Origin: Ornithodoros turicata
Lineage: Eukaryota; Arthropoda; Arachnida; Ixodida; Argasidae
NCBI RefSeq assembly: GCF_037126465.1
Contig: NC_088210.1
Coordinates: forward strand, 15,091,511 to 15,155,510
Direction: 5' to 3'
DNA: 64,000 nt
The notes under the pieces were generated by a model. The model searched no databases. It had not been told where the DNA came from and was given only the letters and a program-made list of their open reading frames with translations. This document shows, piece after piece, positions 33,537 through 44,630 of this stretch; position 1 is the first letter of the stretch, and every line of letters begins with the position of its first letter. The position numbers and the translations under genes were made by a program.

Positions 33537-33784
33537 CACTCATAAAATGAACTTCACCGCATAGCACGCTCCTAGCCAACCATTATCTCGAATGATATCG
33601 TTATCTGCCCTGATTTGTTGAAAACAGGGGGCGTACGCCTTTTCTGTGACAATTATGAACCGCATAAGCGTCACAGAAATGGCGTACGCCCCCCGTTTTC
33701 AACAAATCAGGGCAGATAACGATATCATTCGAGATAATGGTTGGCTAGGAGCGTGCTATGCGGTGAAGTTCATTTTGAAGAGTG
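33537..33784. mobile_element. Palindromic MITE, subfamily A, near-perfect (248 bp)
   Basis: TA flanks on both sides, arms CACTCATAAAATGAACTTCA and GAAGTTCATTTTGAAGAGTG, core GGCGTACGCC on both arms, and a loop of about 25 nt around AATTATGAACCGCATAAG. Confidence 0.95.
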
Positions 33785-33785
33785 T

Positions 33786-34016
33786 AACAACAGAACTTCA
33801 CCTCACAGCACGGCGAAGGCCAACCATTGCACAGAATGATATCTTCACCACACCCGATTGGTGGAAAGCGCTAGGCGTACGCTCTTTTTTTTTTTAACTG
33901 CATAAGTGTTCCAAAAAGGCGTACGTCTCCGCCGTTTTTAACCAGTCAAGGGGCAGAACGACGTCATTCGGAATGGTGATTGGCTAAGAGCGTGCTATAT
34001 ATGGTGAAGTTCCACA
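33786..34016. mobile_element. Palindromic MITE, subfamily C
   Basis: Adjacent to the previous copy. The arms contain GAAGGCCAACCATTGCACAG and GGAATGGTGATTGGCTAAG, with a diverged core TAGGCGTACGC. Confidence 0.8.
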
Positions 34017-34089
34017 GACGCTTTAACACTCTAACACTTTGCTCTCCCCGACGAACTCATGCACCCTCTACGCATCTCCACCCTTCATC

Positions 34090-34200
34090 CTCTATCCCCC
34101 ATCCGTCTTTCTTTTTTTTTTTTTTCCTTTGGCTATAGTCGTGACGACGCCCACTTCTGTGTGGCCAACAACGGTGAGCCGATCCTGCCATTACCCCTCC
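34090..34200 (+). mobile_element. Second retroposon type (GGCTATAGTCGTGACGA body), copy 1
   Basis: T-rich tract, GGCTATAGTCGTGACGACGC, then GTGGCCAACAACGGTGAGCC. Related blocks occur at 49289-49357, 54162-54236 and, inverted, 54421-54530. Confidence 0.65.
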
Positions 34201-34208
34201 TCCTCCTC

Positions 34209-34356
34209 CTCCTCAGACGCTTTCAGACATATGTCGGCACAGTTCCCTTAGAAGTCGCCCCACGACGCGCATTCCCCAGGGCGTTAGTCGTGACGCTGCT
34301 CACCTCTGTGCTGCCGACAACGGCGCGCTCTATCACCATCACCACCACGACCACCT
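34209..34356 (+). mobile_element. 5'-truncated tRNA-derived SINE
   Basis: Body CAGACATATGTCGGCACAGT through GGCGTTAGTCGTGACGCTGC, with a (CACCAY)n tail. Same family as 22137-22362. Confidence 0.8.
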
Positions 34357-34429
34357 CCATCTGTTTTTAACTCTCCACATTAAGAAGTTTTTAAGTGTAC
34401 GACGTGCTAGATGCCCACGCCACCGCCTT

Positions 34430-34510
34430 AAATCCTACTTTCCCCTGATTTACTGAAAACGGGGGGCGTACGCGCCATTTTCGTGGCATTATGCAATTCA
34501 TAATTGCCAT
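34430..34510. mobile_element. Palindromic MITE core fragment
   Basis: GATTTACTGAAAACGGGGGG, then CGTACGCGCCATTTTCGTGG: half of a subfamily D copy. The other arm is lost. Confidence 0.6.
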
Positions 34511-36342
34511 CTTTCCAATCTTTCAGTCGGAACTTCCGCCTTGCTAGTGCCTTTCACTAACTACTCTAATATTTTACGGTTGGCCGTCGAACGATTGCGA
34601 GCGAGGCTATAATTCCCGAAGTAAATAGCGAACGTTACAGAGTGGAGCAATCAGATCGTGAGTCTACACAATTCGCTTCGGTTGAGCCCTCTTACGGAAG
34701 CGCCGCGAAGAAGATAGGAACGTGAAAAAAGGATTAGGCTTGCCGTCCCTGGCGAACGATATAGGCCAGTGGATGCCAGAGCTAATGGATGATTTGGAAC
34801 GCTTCCGTGGTCTAACCGAGAGATCGATATCCACAGTGTTCGCTTTTATTGCGTGGTCTACAGAGACGACAGGATATATGAGCAAGAGGAGCAGACGAGG
34901 ACGACAGCGAGTACGGTAAAAACAAGAAGAAGAAGATGAAAAATAAAAAGGGTCAGTGTGTGTGGGGCAATGTACTAGGTCGAGAGACTGTTCCATGCGC
35001 GAAGGCTTGAAAACTGTGCGATCCGAACTTTGTAGACAATGTTACCAATGTTCGTGAGTGAGACCACCACTGTTCGCGTTCATCATAATTCATCTTCTTC
35101 TATTAACCGCTCTGAAGTGGGGTAGAGCCCTTTGGCTACCGCGGGGAGAAACATCCCATGTCATCATCACTTCTTCTTCATTTATTGCTGTTGCTGTTGT
35201 CGTTGTTGTTGTGAGTGAGAAACTGCAATGGTGATACCGTGATACTAATACGTAACTTTAATTTGGGAAACATCCCATGTCAGCATAACTTCTCCTTCAT
35301 TTATTGTTATTGTTGTTGTGGCTGAATATGTACGGAGAAGTATCTAAGAAAAAATAAAATATAGAAGGGCGACCACCTTTTCAAATACAAGAGGCAGGTT
35401 ATACAGCATATTATTGGTTTTGTTTATTTTTGTATCCTCTTCGAAGCGTGACATGCTTGTTTTGTTTTGTTTTTGTTTTTGTTTTTGATGCGACAGCATA
35501 TGCAGTCTCGGGAAAGTTTCTAAGCTACAGTTACTTTGCATGAATACTAAATAGCATAATTGCATAAATAGTAACTACGGATATGTTACAGTTACCATTA
35601 ACGTAGCTACTATTTTACGGATACTTGCCGAACTAGCACAAGCATAAGTCTTCCCTGCCCCATCTCTCTGTCTCTGAGCGCGACTCCAGCTACTTTTATT
35701 CCATATCCTACGCCAGTGCAAGGTGAAGTAAGTTGCACCTGTTGCAAGTCCCATATACGTCGAATAGCTACACAACTGGGATACTCTACAGGACAGCGGA
35801 TGTTATAAAATACACGTCAGCTGTCAAAAGAAAGACAGAAAGAAGTCGATGAACAGTAAAAGGCGATTACCTACCTATCTACCAATACTTGTCACAAAAA
35901 AAAAAGGCGTGCGCCTCCCGTTTCATTCATAATTACTAATTAATCACAGTTACGAGTTACTTTTAACTGCAAAGTTACTTCCCAAGACTGCTTCAGTGGA
36001 TCAGTGGATACGCGTTGTGCGTATACCGTGAAGTTTCTAGTGGCCTTTTCTCCGCCGACCCCATTACGTCCCTCTCCAAGTGAGCTTTCTTTTCTTCCGC
36101 TCTCCTTTTCCTTAGTAATTTACTCTATTAAGACTTCACCAGAGATGGAAGCCAAGTCGAGCGATCACTAAGTTTCCGCCCTGGCGCGCACGCAGTGTAA
36201 TGTATCGCTTGGTACGGCAACACCAGTCATGTCATCATCATCATCATCATCATCATCACCTATCTCTTGTCGTTGCTTATGGATATAGGCTTGCGTGCTC
36301 AAACAGAACATGTAGCGAGCCGTCATTCCCAATGATATTGTA
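34511..36342. other. Intergenic stretch with retroposon tails, no gene seen
   Basis: Two related blocks with CATCCCATGTCA and TTCATTTATTG followed by (TTG)n lie at 35152-35215 and 35270-35330 and look like retroposon 3' ends. A MITE core scrap with GGCGTGCGCCTCCCGTTT lies near 35908. A (CAT)n tract lies at 36234-36256. Confidence 0.5.
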
Positions 36343-36511
36343 CACTCTTAATGGGAGGCGTACGCCTTCTTTATGACACTTATGCTGTTCATAATTGTCA
36401 CAAAAAAGGCGTAAGCCTCCCGTTTTCAACCAATCAGGACCGATAACGATATCACTAGAGATTATGATTGGCTAGGAGTGTGCTATGCGGTGAAGTTCAT
36501 TTTTAAGAGTG
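36343..36511. mobile_element. Palindromic MITE, subfamily A, left arm deleted
   Basis: The terminal CACTCTTA is fused directly to the core ATGGGAGGCGTACGCC; the right arm is complete. Flanked by TA on both sides and followed by (TTGA)n. Confidence 0.88.
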
Positions 36512-36653
36512 TACTGATTGATTGATTGATTGATATGATATTGATTGTTGAAAATGAGAGGCGTACGGATTTTGAGGACGCTTCGAATTTCTATGAATGG
36601 TCACAAAAAATGCAAACGTCCGCTCTCTCTTCTCAAATCAGAGGCGACATCTG

Positions 36654-36868
36654 CACTCTTAAAATAGAGCTTCGGCCACATAACACAGTGAAGGCCAACC
36701 GTTGCACATAATGATACCGTTATCGATCATTCCTGATTTGCGGAAAGCGCGGGGCCTACGCCCCCTTTTTGTGACACCCTCATAACTGCAGACGTGTCAC
36801 AAAAAGGCGTACGCCTCCCGTTTTCAACAAATCAGTTGAGAGAACGATGTCATCCGGGAAGTCGGCTA
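36654..36868. mobile_element. Palindromic MITE, subfamily C
   Basis: Starts CACTCTTAAAATAGAGCTTC. The core GCGGGGCCTACGCCCCC pairs with GGCGTACGCCTCC; the right end is diverged. Confidence 0.75.
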
Positions 36869-36871
36869 TAT

Positions 36872-37378
36872 ACTATAAAAACAGAACCTTACCGTATAGC
36901 ACGCTGTGCGCCAACCAGTGTCATGAATAGTGGGGCTATCGCTCCTGATTCGAAGAGAGAGTGGGGCCTACGCCTTTTTGTGTCATAATGATATTTGGAT
37001 ATACATGTACATTGCTTAAAAATCAACTTCACCGCATAGCACGCTCCTAGCTAACCATCATCCCGAGTGACATCGTTTCCCCCGATTTGCAGAAAACGGG
37101 GGGCGTACGCCACTTTTCTGACATTATACAGTTTATAGTCGCCACAAAAATGGCGTACGCCCCCCCCCCCCCTTTAACCAAAACAAGGGAGAGAACGTTG
37201 TCATTCGGGATGATGGTTGGAACGTGCTATGCGGTGAAGCTCTGTTTTTAGAGTTTATGACAATTGACACAAAAAGGCGTACGCCCCCTCTCTCTTCGAT
37301 TCAGAAGCGATAACCCAATCATTCATGGCAATGGTTGGCGCACAGCGTGCTATGCGGTGAAGTTCTGTTTTTAGAATG
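36872..37378. mobile_element. Palindromic MITE, subfamily B, with a subfamily D element nested in its loop
   Basis: Left arm 36872-37009 (CAGAACCTTACCG, GATTCGAAGAGAGAGTGGGG) and right arm 37256-37378 (CTCTCTCTTCGATTCAGAAG, GAAGTTCTGTTTTTAGAATG) are separated exactly at the loop by the element at 37010-37255. Confidence 0.85.
37010..37255. mobile_element. Palindromic MITE, subfamily D (nested)
   Basis: Arms begin CATTGCTTAAAAATCAACTT and end GCTCTGTTTTTAGAGT. The core GGGGGGCGTACGCCACTTTT pairs with AAAAATGGCGTACGCCCCCC. Confidence 0.85.
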
Positions 37379-37649
37379 TAGGAGGGTGCTATGCCGTGAA
37401 GTTACGTTTTTTAGAGTTCCATAGTCAGTGACAACATAAGTCATACACTTGACCCCGCCCACACACAAGAATCACTCCGCGCGCGCGAATGTAGTGCTGC
37501 GCGGCCAAGTGGGGACTGGGGGAGAGAGATAGAGAGCCGGCACTACATCGCCAAGCGGGAGCGCCGTGCAAAGGCTGGTTGCCAATCGCAGGAGCCTTCC
37601 ACGGATGAGTGGGCGGTCCCAATTGTAGGACTTAAGTTGGCACGGACTA

Positions 37650-37894
37650 CACTCTTAAAAATGAACTCCACGGCATAGCACGCTCCTAGCCTACCATCAT
37701 CTCGAGTGATATCGTTATCTGCCCTGTTAAAAACGGGGGGCGTACGCCTTTTTTTGTGACACTTATGCTGTTCATAATTGTCACAAAAAAGGCGTACACC
37801 CACCGTTTTCAACATATCAGGGCAGATAACGATATCATTCGCGATGTTGGTTGGCTATGAGCGTGCTATGCGGTGAAGTTCATTTTGAAGAGTG
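37650..37894. mobile_element. Palindromic MITE, subfamily A (245 bp, TA flanks)
   Basis: Starts CACTCTTAAAAATGAACTCC and ends TTCATTTTGAAGAGTG. TA on both sides. The loop is in the orientation ACACTTATGCTGTTCATAAT, flipped relative to the copy at 33537. Confidence 0.93.
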
Positions 37895-39002
37895 TATAAG
37901 TCGACAGATCATTCATTTAACGCACTCGATTATCGATTACCGAATGTTTTGCGAATAAACGGCCGCGATTAACGCAACCGTTCTCCCGACCCATTAACTT
38001 ACGGAGCGGCTTCCTCTTCCTGCTATGCATATTCATCGGGATTAATAAGTCGCGGCATAAACCCAGTAAGCCGTAAGGCACGCCAGTGTGCTGCTGCCGC
38101 CGCATATAACAGCTGGAGAAATGCCCTCACATGTATACCCTTGATACTTAAAACGGTTGTCCTTGTATGCGAGATAACGTTCCTGCAGCTTCTGTTGGAT
38201 CACCTCCCGAGAAGGCTCTGCTGTGCCAGGCTTAATTACGGGTTCCAGTAAGCCGCGAGCGCACTACTTGCAGAGAAAAGACCCCTTTTTTCATGTAGGC
38301 AGCCTTGAGGCCGCGAACAAAGGGACACACGTATATAGTAGAAGTGTTTCGCGTGAAAGACGTTTATTTATTTTTATCCGCGTCGGCTCCTTTTGCTCGA
38401 CCTTATAGCCCACCTAAAGAGGCGAGGAAAAAAGAAAGCAACCTCCGTGATCTTCTACTGTTAGCGATAAACTCGGTGATAATTTGAGCGTAAAGACAGG
38501 CTCTCTCCTCTGCTATTCATAACCCCTCTGAGTGCGGCCGGTCTTTACGCCCGATAATTTTATCGTTGGTTTCGCAATGACGATCACGTGACAATGGACG
38601 GCACTATTTTACATCGTGACCGTTGCTTTGGTGGATTCGTGAAAAATAAATAAATAAAATAAACGGGCAGTGCGGCGTCGATGAAGGGACCTGCATGGCT
38701 CCTTCGGTTTCCCGTACTTGGAATAAGAAAGAAAATAGATGAGAGTAGACTGATTGATTAGATTTTAAGAAAAATAAAAAAATAAAATTGAGATTTCGGT
38801 AACTCCCCATCACTTGCAACAGCTACTTTGGTGGAAAACTCCTGAAGTGATGGTGCCAATGAAGAGGATGACGATGGCTATGATGATGATTAGTGGTGGT
38901 CGCGATCCGGACAGAAAACAATTGCAAACGTACACTGAGCTGTCACGGAACACGCAAACGCGACACACAAACAGGCAGGGCAGGCAAACTGGTACTTCGT
39001 TA
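37895..39002. other. Intergenic stretch between MITEs, no gene seen
   Basis: Lower repeat content than its surroundings. I recognise no protein and no terminal repeats. Confidence 0.5.
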
Positions 39003-39251
39003 CACTCTTCGAAATGAACCTCACCGCATAGCACGCTCCTAGCCAACCATAATCTCGAGTGATATCGTTATCTGCCCTGATTTGCTGAAAACGGGGGGCG
39101 TACGCCTTTTTTGTGACAATTATGAACAGCATAAGTGTCACAAAAAAGGCGTCCGCCTCCCTCTTTCGACAAATCGGGGCAGATAACGATATCATTCGAG
39201 ATGATGTTTGGCTAGGAGCGTGCTATGCGGTGAAGTTTATTTTTAAGAGAG
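39003..39251. mobile_element. Palindromic MITE, subfamily A (249 bp)
   Basis: Starts CACTCTTCGAAATGAACCTC and ends ATTTTTAAGAGAG. Core GGGGGGCGTACGCC on the left arm and GGCGTCCGCCTCC on the right. Confidence 0.92.
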
Positions 39252-39409
39252 TAGGGTTATCGCTTCCGATTCGGAGAGAGATGGGGGAAGGGCGTACGCC
39301 TTTTTGTGTTAATTTTCACAAAGAGGCGTACGCCCCCCTCTCTTCGAATCGGAAGGGATCGTGGCAATGGTTGGCGCACAGCGTGCTATGCGGTGAAGTT
39401 CTGTTTTTA
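39252..39409. mobile_element. Palindromic MITE, subfamily B, left arm cut by the adjacent A copy
   Basis: Begins inside the arm (GGGTTATCGCTTCCGATTCG) directly after the preceding element. The full right arm ends GAAGTTCTGTTTTTA. Confidence 0.8.
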
Positions 39410-39822
39410 ACATGGTATGATGTACTTCATCATGATTTTGAGAATGTGTGTGTGTGTGTTCCCCTTTTCTTTTTTTTCTTTTTTTGTGCGTGCCTTTCGG
39501 TTTTCCTACAATCATGAAGAAAGAAGATAAATGGAAGAACAAAAAGGCGGTGGACACGCATGTGCTTAGAAATCAGATTAATGGAAAAAGTAGGTTACCC
39601 GACTTGGTGCCCGTAACAACAGCACAAAAGCCAGTAGGATTTGGAGATGTTCGTCAAAAGATCCGCTGTCCAGACCAGACCCTTAATCCAATCGATCTGC
39701 CTGGAGATGTTGTCGATGTTTTTAACGTCGTCGGCAAGACGGCAAGATATATTCTGTGTCCTTCAACGGCACCCACACAGTCGTCTCGTATAGCGGATAG
39801 GTTATAGGGCAGCTCTCTATCT

Positions 39823-39940
39823 ACACTCTGTAAACAGAACATCGCAACATAACACGTTGAAGGCCAACCATCGCACGGAATGACACCGTTGTCACTCCTG
39901 ACTCGTGGGCAGCACTGGGCGTACGCCTTCTTGCGACCAC
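39823..39940. mobile_element. Palindromic MITE fragments, subfamilies C and B
   Basis: A C left half with GGGCGTACGCCTTCTTGCGA. Up to 40012 it is followed by a B left arm (CAGAACTTCACCGCATGGCT) that stops where the next A copy begins. Confidence 0.65.
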
Positions 39941-40012
39941 TGGTAAAACTGTACACTAAAAACAGAACTTCACCGCATGGCTCGCTGTGCGCCAACCATC
40001 CTGAATGATTTA

Positions 40013-40263
40013 CATTCTTAAAAATGAACTTCACCGCACAGCACGCTCCTATAGCCAACCATCATCTCGAATGATATCGTTATCTGCCCCGATTTGTTGA
40101 AAACGGGAGGCGTACGCCTTTTCTGTGACAATTATGAACAGCATAAGTGTCACAAAAAAGGCGTACGCCTCCCGTTTTCAACAAATCAGGGCAGATAACG
40201 ATATCGTTTGAGATTATGGTTGGCTGGGAAGGTGCTATGCGGTGAAGTTCATTTTTACGAGTG
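40013..40263. mobile_element. Palindromic MITE, subfamily A (251 bp)
   Basis: Starts CATTCTTAAAAATGAACTTC and ends TTCATTTTTACGAGTG. The core GGGAGGCGTACGCC is matched on both arms. Followed by TA and at once by another A copy. Confidence 0.93.
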
Positions 40264-40265
40264 TA

Positions 40266-40477
40266 CACTCCTAAAAATGAACCTCACCGCACAGCACGCT
40301 CCTACAGCCAGCCATCATCTCGAATATGATATCGTTATTTGCCCCGATTTGTTGAAAACGGGAGGCGTACGCATTTTTTGTGACACTTACGCTGTTCGTA
40401 ATTGTCACATAAAAAGGCGTACGCCTCCCGTTTTCAGCAAATCAGGTGAAGTTCATTTTTACGAATTTTTAAGAGTG
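40266..40477. mobile_element. Palindromic MITE, subfamily A, right arm shortened
   Basis: Shares a single TA with the preceding copy (GAGTG, TA, CACTC). The right arm jumps from AAATCAG to GTGAAGTTCATTTTTACGA. Confidence 0.9.
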
Positions 40478-40481
40478 CACA

Positions 40482-40566
40482 CTAAAAACAGAACTTCACC
40501 ACACAGCACGCTCTACTCCAACCCTCTACAACGTGCTATGCGGTGAAGTTCTGTTATGAGAGTGTA
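40482..40566. mobile_element. Palindromic MITE, subfamily B, internally deleted (about 85 bp)
   Basis: Only the outer arms remain: CACTAAAAACAGAACTTCAC and GTGAAGTTCTGTTATGAGAG. Confidence 0.75.
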
Positions 40567-40673
40567 TGTTCTAAGAGCGCAGGAAACATGGGACCCCGTC
40601 GATGTATCAATGATCCTGAACTCATTTAAGAAGTTTAGGACAGAGAGCGGCAAGAAGACCGCGAAGTCTTCTA

Positions 40674-41021
40674 CACTCTTTAAAATGAACTTCACCGCAT
40701 AGTACGCTCCTAGCAAACCAAAAAACGAGAGGCGTACGCCTTTTTTTGTGACACTTACGCTGTTCATAATTGTCACAAAAAAGTCGTACGCCTCCCGTTT
40801 CTAACGATATCATTCGAGATTATGGTTGGCTCGGAGCGTGCTATGCGATGAAGTTCATGTCTAAGAGTTCAGACATATATGTCGGCACAGTTATCTTAGA
40901 AGTCAGCCCAGGACGTACATTCCCCCAGGGCGTCAGTCGTGATGTTGCCTACCCTCTATGAGGCCGACAACGGCAAGACCTTTCACCAGCATCACCACCA
41001 CCACCATCGTGTCTAAGAGTG
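40674..41021. mobile_element. Palindromic MITE, subfamily A, with a SINE inserted at its right end
   Basis: Arms CACTCTTTAAAATGAACTTC and GAAGTTCATGTCTAAGAGT, core GAGGCGTACGCC. The end is interrupted by a SINE body (40869-41009) flanked by the 11-bp duplication TGTCTAAGAGT at 40858-40868 and 41010-41020. Confidence 0.93.
40869..41009 (+). mobile_element. 5'-truncated tRNA-derived SINE inside a MITE terminus
   Basis: Body ATGTCGGCACAGTTATCTTA through CAGTCGTGATGTTGCCTACC, tail (CACCAC)n. The perfect 11-bp target duplication shows a genuine retrotransposition event. Confidence 0.93.
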
Positions 41022-41040
41022 TAGGCTACGCTACACTCTA

Positions 41041-41287
41041 CACTCTTAAAAATGAACTTCACCTCATAGCACGCTCCTAGCCAACCATTATCTCGAATGA
41101 TATCGTTATCTGCCCTGATTTGTTGAAAACGGGGGGCGTACGCCATTTCTGTGACACTTATGCTGTTCATGATTGTCACAGAAAAGGCGTACGCCCCGTG
41201 TTTTCAACAAATCAGGGCAGATAACGATATCATTCGAGATTGGTTGGCTAGGAGCGTGCTATGCGGTGAAGTTCATTTTTAAGAGTA
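41041..41287. mobile_element. Palindromic MITE, subfamily A (247 bp)
   Basis: Starts CACTCTTAAAAATGAACTTC and ends TTTTTAAGAGTA. Core GGGGGGCGTACGCC with GGCGTACGCCCC. Nearly identical to the copy at 61387. Confidence 0.94.
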
Positions 41288-42299
41288 TAGGACTTTGACT
41301 TTGACTACACTTAGGACTTTGTCGGATCGGAGTTTGATGCAGGAACCAAAAGCTCCATATTTTTTCCCTTATACATCAAACCTTTTGGTTCATCAGCAGA
41401 CAGTTGTACGTTGTACGTATACCTGTGTCCTTATATATATATGCTATCCCCTTTGGCTACTCCCAGCACAAGGCTATCGCTTATAGGCCCGACGGCGGAA
41501 GGACTCTTACCCTATTCTGGAAAATTACCGGCGCGTAGCGGGCGTTTTTGTTATAAAATTGTCTCCGATACCGTTACGTCCCCGCAGCATATTTCGCGCT
41601 TACCTTGGCACATAAACACGTTCGTATCTACTTGGCGCATATATAGGTTGTGCATCAAGTCTGATGCCCACGAGAATAACCTTTTCGTCGGTTTATTTGA
41701 CGCTTGAATGGAAGGCAAAGAAACGTTACCTCGATGGTGAGAATCAATGACTTTGAGCAAATGTATCCACCATAATGGCTGTGGCCAGTCAATAGGATAG
41801 GCCGCGTATTGACGGACGCGGATAATAGTATACGGGCGCTGGAGTTCAGGTGCTGCCATATACGCAACGCATACCATTGTTCGCTGACCTCACGAAGGGA
41901 AATGTGAAATGGCTGCCCTCGGCGCGGTGAATTGGAAGTGTCTTTCACAGCCCTCGATTTTACCTTCGACGGGAAGAGAAGTAATCATCGCTCACTGCTC
42001 GTGACTTCGTAATTTTCTCAAATAAAAAATAAATGAAAAAGTGAGGTGGTAACCAAAGGGGTACACGAGTATATGGGAGGACAACGACTTCGTGGTATAT
42101 ACGTGGATCGTGCTCTAAATCGATTTTTATTCGTCGCGTAGTTTAGAGAGCTGAAGTGATATGGGGGACAGTGCTGGCCCATTCACTTTGTCAGTGTTAA
42201 AGGAGATGGTGGTGGTGGTGGTGGTGGTGGTGGTGGTGATGATGGTACTGCTTCCCGTATACATGCCGTTTTTACCGCTTCCGGTTTGGTGCAAAAACG
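41288..42299. other. Intergenic stretch, no gene seen
   Basis: Nothing recognisable except a (GGT)n tract at 42207-42240. Confidence 0.5.
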
Positions 42300-42930
42300 A
42301 CATCCGGTTTCACAGCAAACACTCTCTGCACCAACCACTGTGCCGATTGATACAGTTGTCGTTTCTGATTTCAGGAGAGAGAGAGAAGGTCGTATACGCC
42401 TTTTTGTGGCAATTCAAATTGCCACAAAAAGGCGTACGCTTCCAGTTTTCAACGAATCAGAAGAGCGGAAGATATATAATTCTGCGTGTTGGCTGGTTCC
42501 GAGCGTCCTTTGTCGCGGAAGGACCGGAAGTCTTCGTGGCACCGGAAGTTGTGTGGCGGGGGCTTGTTTATGTTGACCCGATAATGTCACGTTATGGAGA
42601 ATTTCACCGCATAACGCGCTGAAAGCTAACCATTACACAGAATGAAACTGTTATCAATATTGATCTGTGGGAAAACGCTGGGAGCACGTCTTTTTGGGAC
42701 ACTTAACGTATAGCTGCTGCATAAGTGTCGGGTGGGCTGGTTGGTGAAATTGCATATCGGGGCGATATCGGGGCCATAAAGGAGGCGTAAAGACAACTCC
42801 ACAACGAAGTCGCACCTTTGACGCTTCTCGTTTTCAACACATCGTGGGAGGAAATTGTGTCATCCGTGACGATGGTTGGCTATGGTACCGTTCGTTCGTA
42901 CCGTTCGTACCGAAGTTCGTTTTTTTTAAC
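42300..42930. mobile_element. Two degenerate palindromic MITEs (B-like then C-like)
   Basis: The B-like copy (42300-42515) has GGTCGTATACGCCTTTTTG pairing with CAAAAAGGCGTACGCTTCC. The C-like copy (42596-42930) keeps ATTTCACCGCATAACGCGCT and AAGTTCGT ends, but the core is diverged. Confidence 0.6.
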
Positions 42931-44162
42931 CCTGCGGCACGTACAGCATGTCGCCACACTATAGGTTGGCACCCCTTATGTGTAAATCTGCACCAATTAC
43001 CCTTTCACCACCACCACCACCACCATTATTATCTTTTTTTGGTACAGTATGGTACACTATACAAAAAGTATACAGTGTACACTTTTTATCTTTTTTTTTT
43101 TTGCGGTGTGGTTCGTTGACTGCACATCTAGCTTGTTAGAGAAGGAGGGAAGAGAAAGGGAAAGCATAATAGGGCGTGTGTCTGATCGCTTGTACCATTA
43201 GAAGAATTTGTTACTTCCAGCCTCTGATTTGGGGGGGGGGGGGATATATTTATTAGAACAAAGAAAAAAAGGGGAGGAAAGCTCGGCCAAACGGGACGTC
43301 GGCTTGCTATTCCGCAAAGAAAAAAGAAATGACAGAAGAATAAAATAAATAAAAAGAAAAGAAGTAATTTGTTTTATTTTAATTTAATAGGATATATGAT
43401 TATTTTATTTTATTTTAATGGGATAAACTAACAAATGGTGAAAGAAAAAGATGAGGTTAATGCTGATGCTGTTGATGGATGGGCCGTGCCATGAAAAGAG
43501 GGACCTGTGGTTTGCATGAGCGTAGCCATCTTTATTCCGCGACCCACGAAATAAACCGGTGAATCCCGAACCCATAACGTCACCCTACTTCGATGCTGCA
43601 TTCATCCAGAATACAACCTGATATGTCGGGCGGTTGCACCGCGGCATACCAGGCATTCTTCGACGGAGACACTTCACCCCTATGAGGATACGTCAAACTC
43701 AATCGTCCATACAAACACCAGACAACACTTTCTACATGTACATGCACGTCTCTATTAGTGTCGTGACAAGCATGCTTTGCACAAGGGAGGCGTATTTTTT
43801 TCTTTTCCATATAGAGGTGCGCCTTTGCGGTCCTGTCCATTCGTCTCGCGAGGTAATAAGTGGCGCGCCCAAAGGAGACGTTCTTCTTCGCCGACGTCGT
43901 CGCCCTCTGGGAGGCCTCTGTGCTGGGGGTCGAGGCTTCCCGTCGGTTCAGCGAACCAGCAGAACTGGCCGGCAGGTTTTCGTACTACGAATGCACACGT
44001 TTTCTCTCTCTAGATATGGTCAGTTATAGGAAGTACGTATATATACGAGTGGATGCGACAGGGCTGCTGTTGGATCGGAGCTGAATGGAAATCTTTGGCG
44101 AAACTTTTTATTTATTTGACCGGGGGAGGGGCACACGGGTGGTGGTGGTGGTGGAGGTGGTG
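42931..44162. other. Intergenic stretch, no confident gene
   Basis: Contains a (CAC)n tract near 43006, poly-T and poly-G tracts, and AT-rich sequence at 43360-43430. The C-rich stretch at 43860-43980 has coding-like composition but no recognised product. Confidence 0.4.
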
Positions 44163-44310
44163 CACTCTTAAAAGTGAACTTCACCGCATAGCACGCAACT
44201 ACCCAACCATCACCTCGAATGATCAGGGCACATCAGGGCAGATAACGATATCATTCGAGGTGATGGTTGGATAGTTGCGTGCTATGCGGTGAAGTTCATT
44301 TTTAAGAGTG
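44163..44310. mobile_element. Palindromic MITE, subfamily A, core deleted (148 bp)
   Basis: The outer arms are intact (CACTCTTAAAAGTGAACTTC, TTCATTTTTAAGAGTG) and both carry the CAACTA variant instead of CTCCTA. The GGCGTACGCC core and loop are gone. Inserted in a GGT repeat with TG on both sides. Confidence 0.92.
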
Positions 44311-44355
44311 TGGTGGTGGGGATTAGTGTAACGTCGGTAGAAGCCCGACTCCGTG

Positions 44356-44630
44356 CACTCTATAAGAAGCTGTCCACGTAACACGGTGCTAGCCCGGCAT
44401 CATTGCGAGTGATCGCTCTGTCCATTGATTTGTTGACACTCAGGAAGATTATGAATTTTTTTCACACTTTGTATTTGTGTCAATGCACTCTAAAAAAACA
44501 GAACTTCACCGCATAACACGTTCTGCGCCGATTTTCATTTAGAGGAGAGAGTGGGATATACGCCTTTTTCTGAAAACTAACATACGTAAAGTGCTACAAA
44601 AAGGCGTTCGCCTTCCATTTTGGACAACGG
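44356..44630. mobile_element. Degenerate MITE fragments (C-like, then B-like left half)
   Basis: CACTCTATAAGAAGCTG remnant, then CACTCTAAAAAAACAGAACT with a core GATATACGCCTTTTTC. The right arm is replaced by unrelated sequence. Confidence 0.55.

Noticed and set aside
33646..33897. Recurring small frames (peptides like ISVTKKAYA...IRADNDIIRDDGWLGACYAVKF) across 32-62 kb as a gene family
   Set aside because: They are translations of the palindromic MITE arms. They begin in the loop, end at the terminal repeat, occur on both strands of the same element, and vary with the DNA palindrome rather than as proteins.
39514..39807. Possible small gene (98 codons from ATG at 39514)
   Set aside because: The open frame is uninterrupted, but it has no recognisable family, a weak start context and MITE fragments on both sides; composition alone is not enough.
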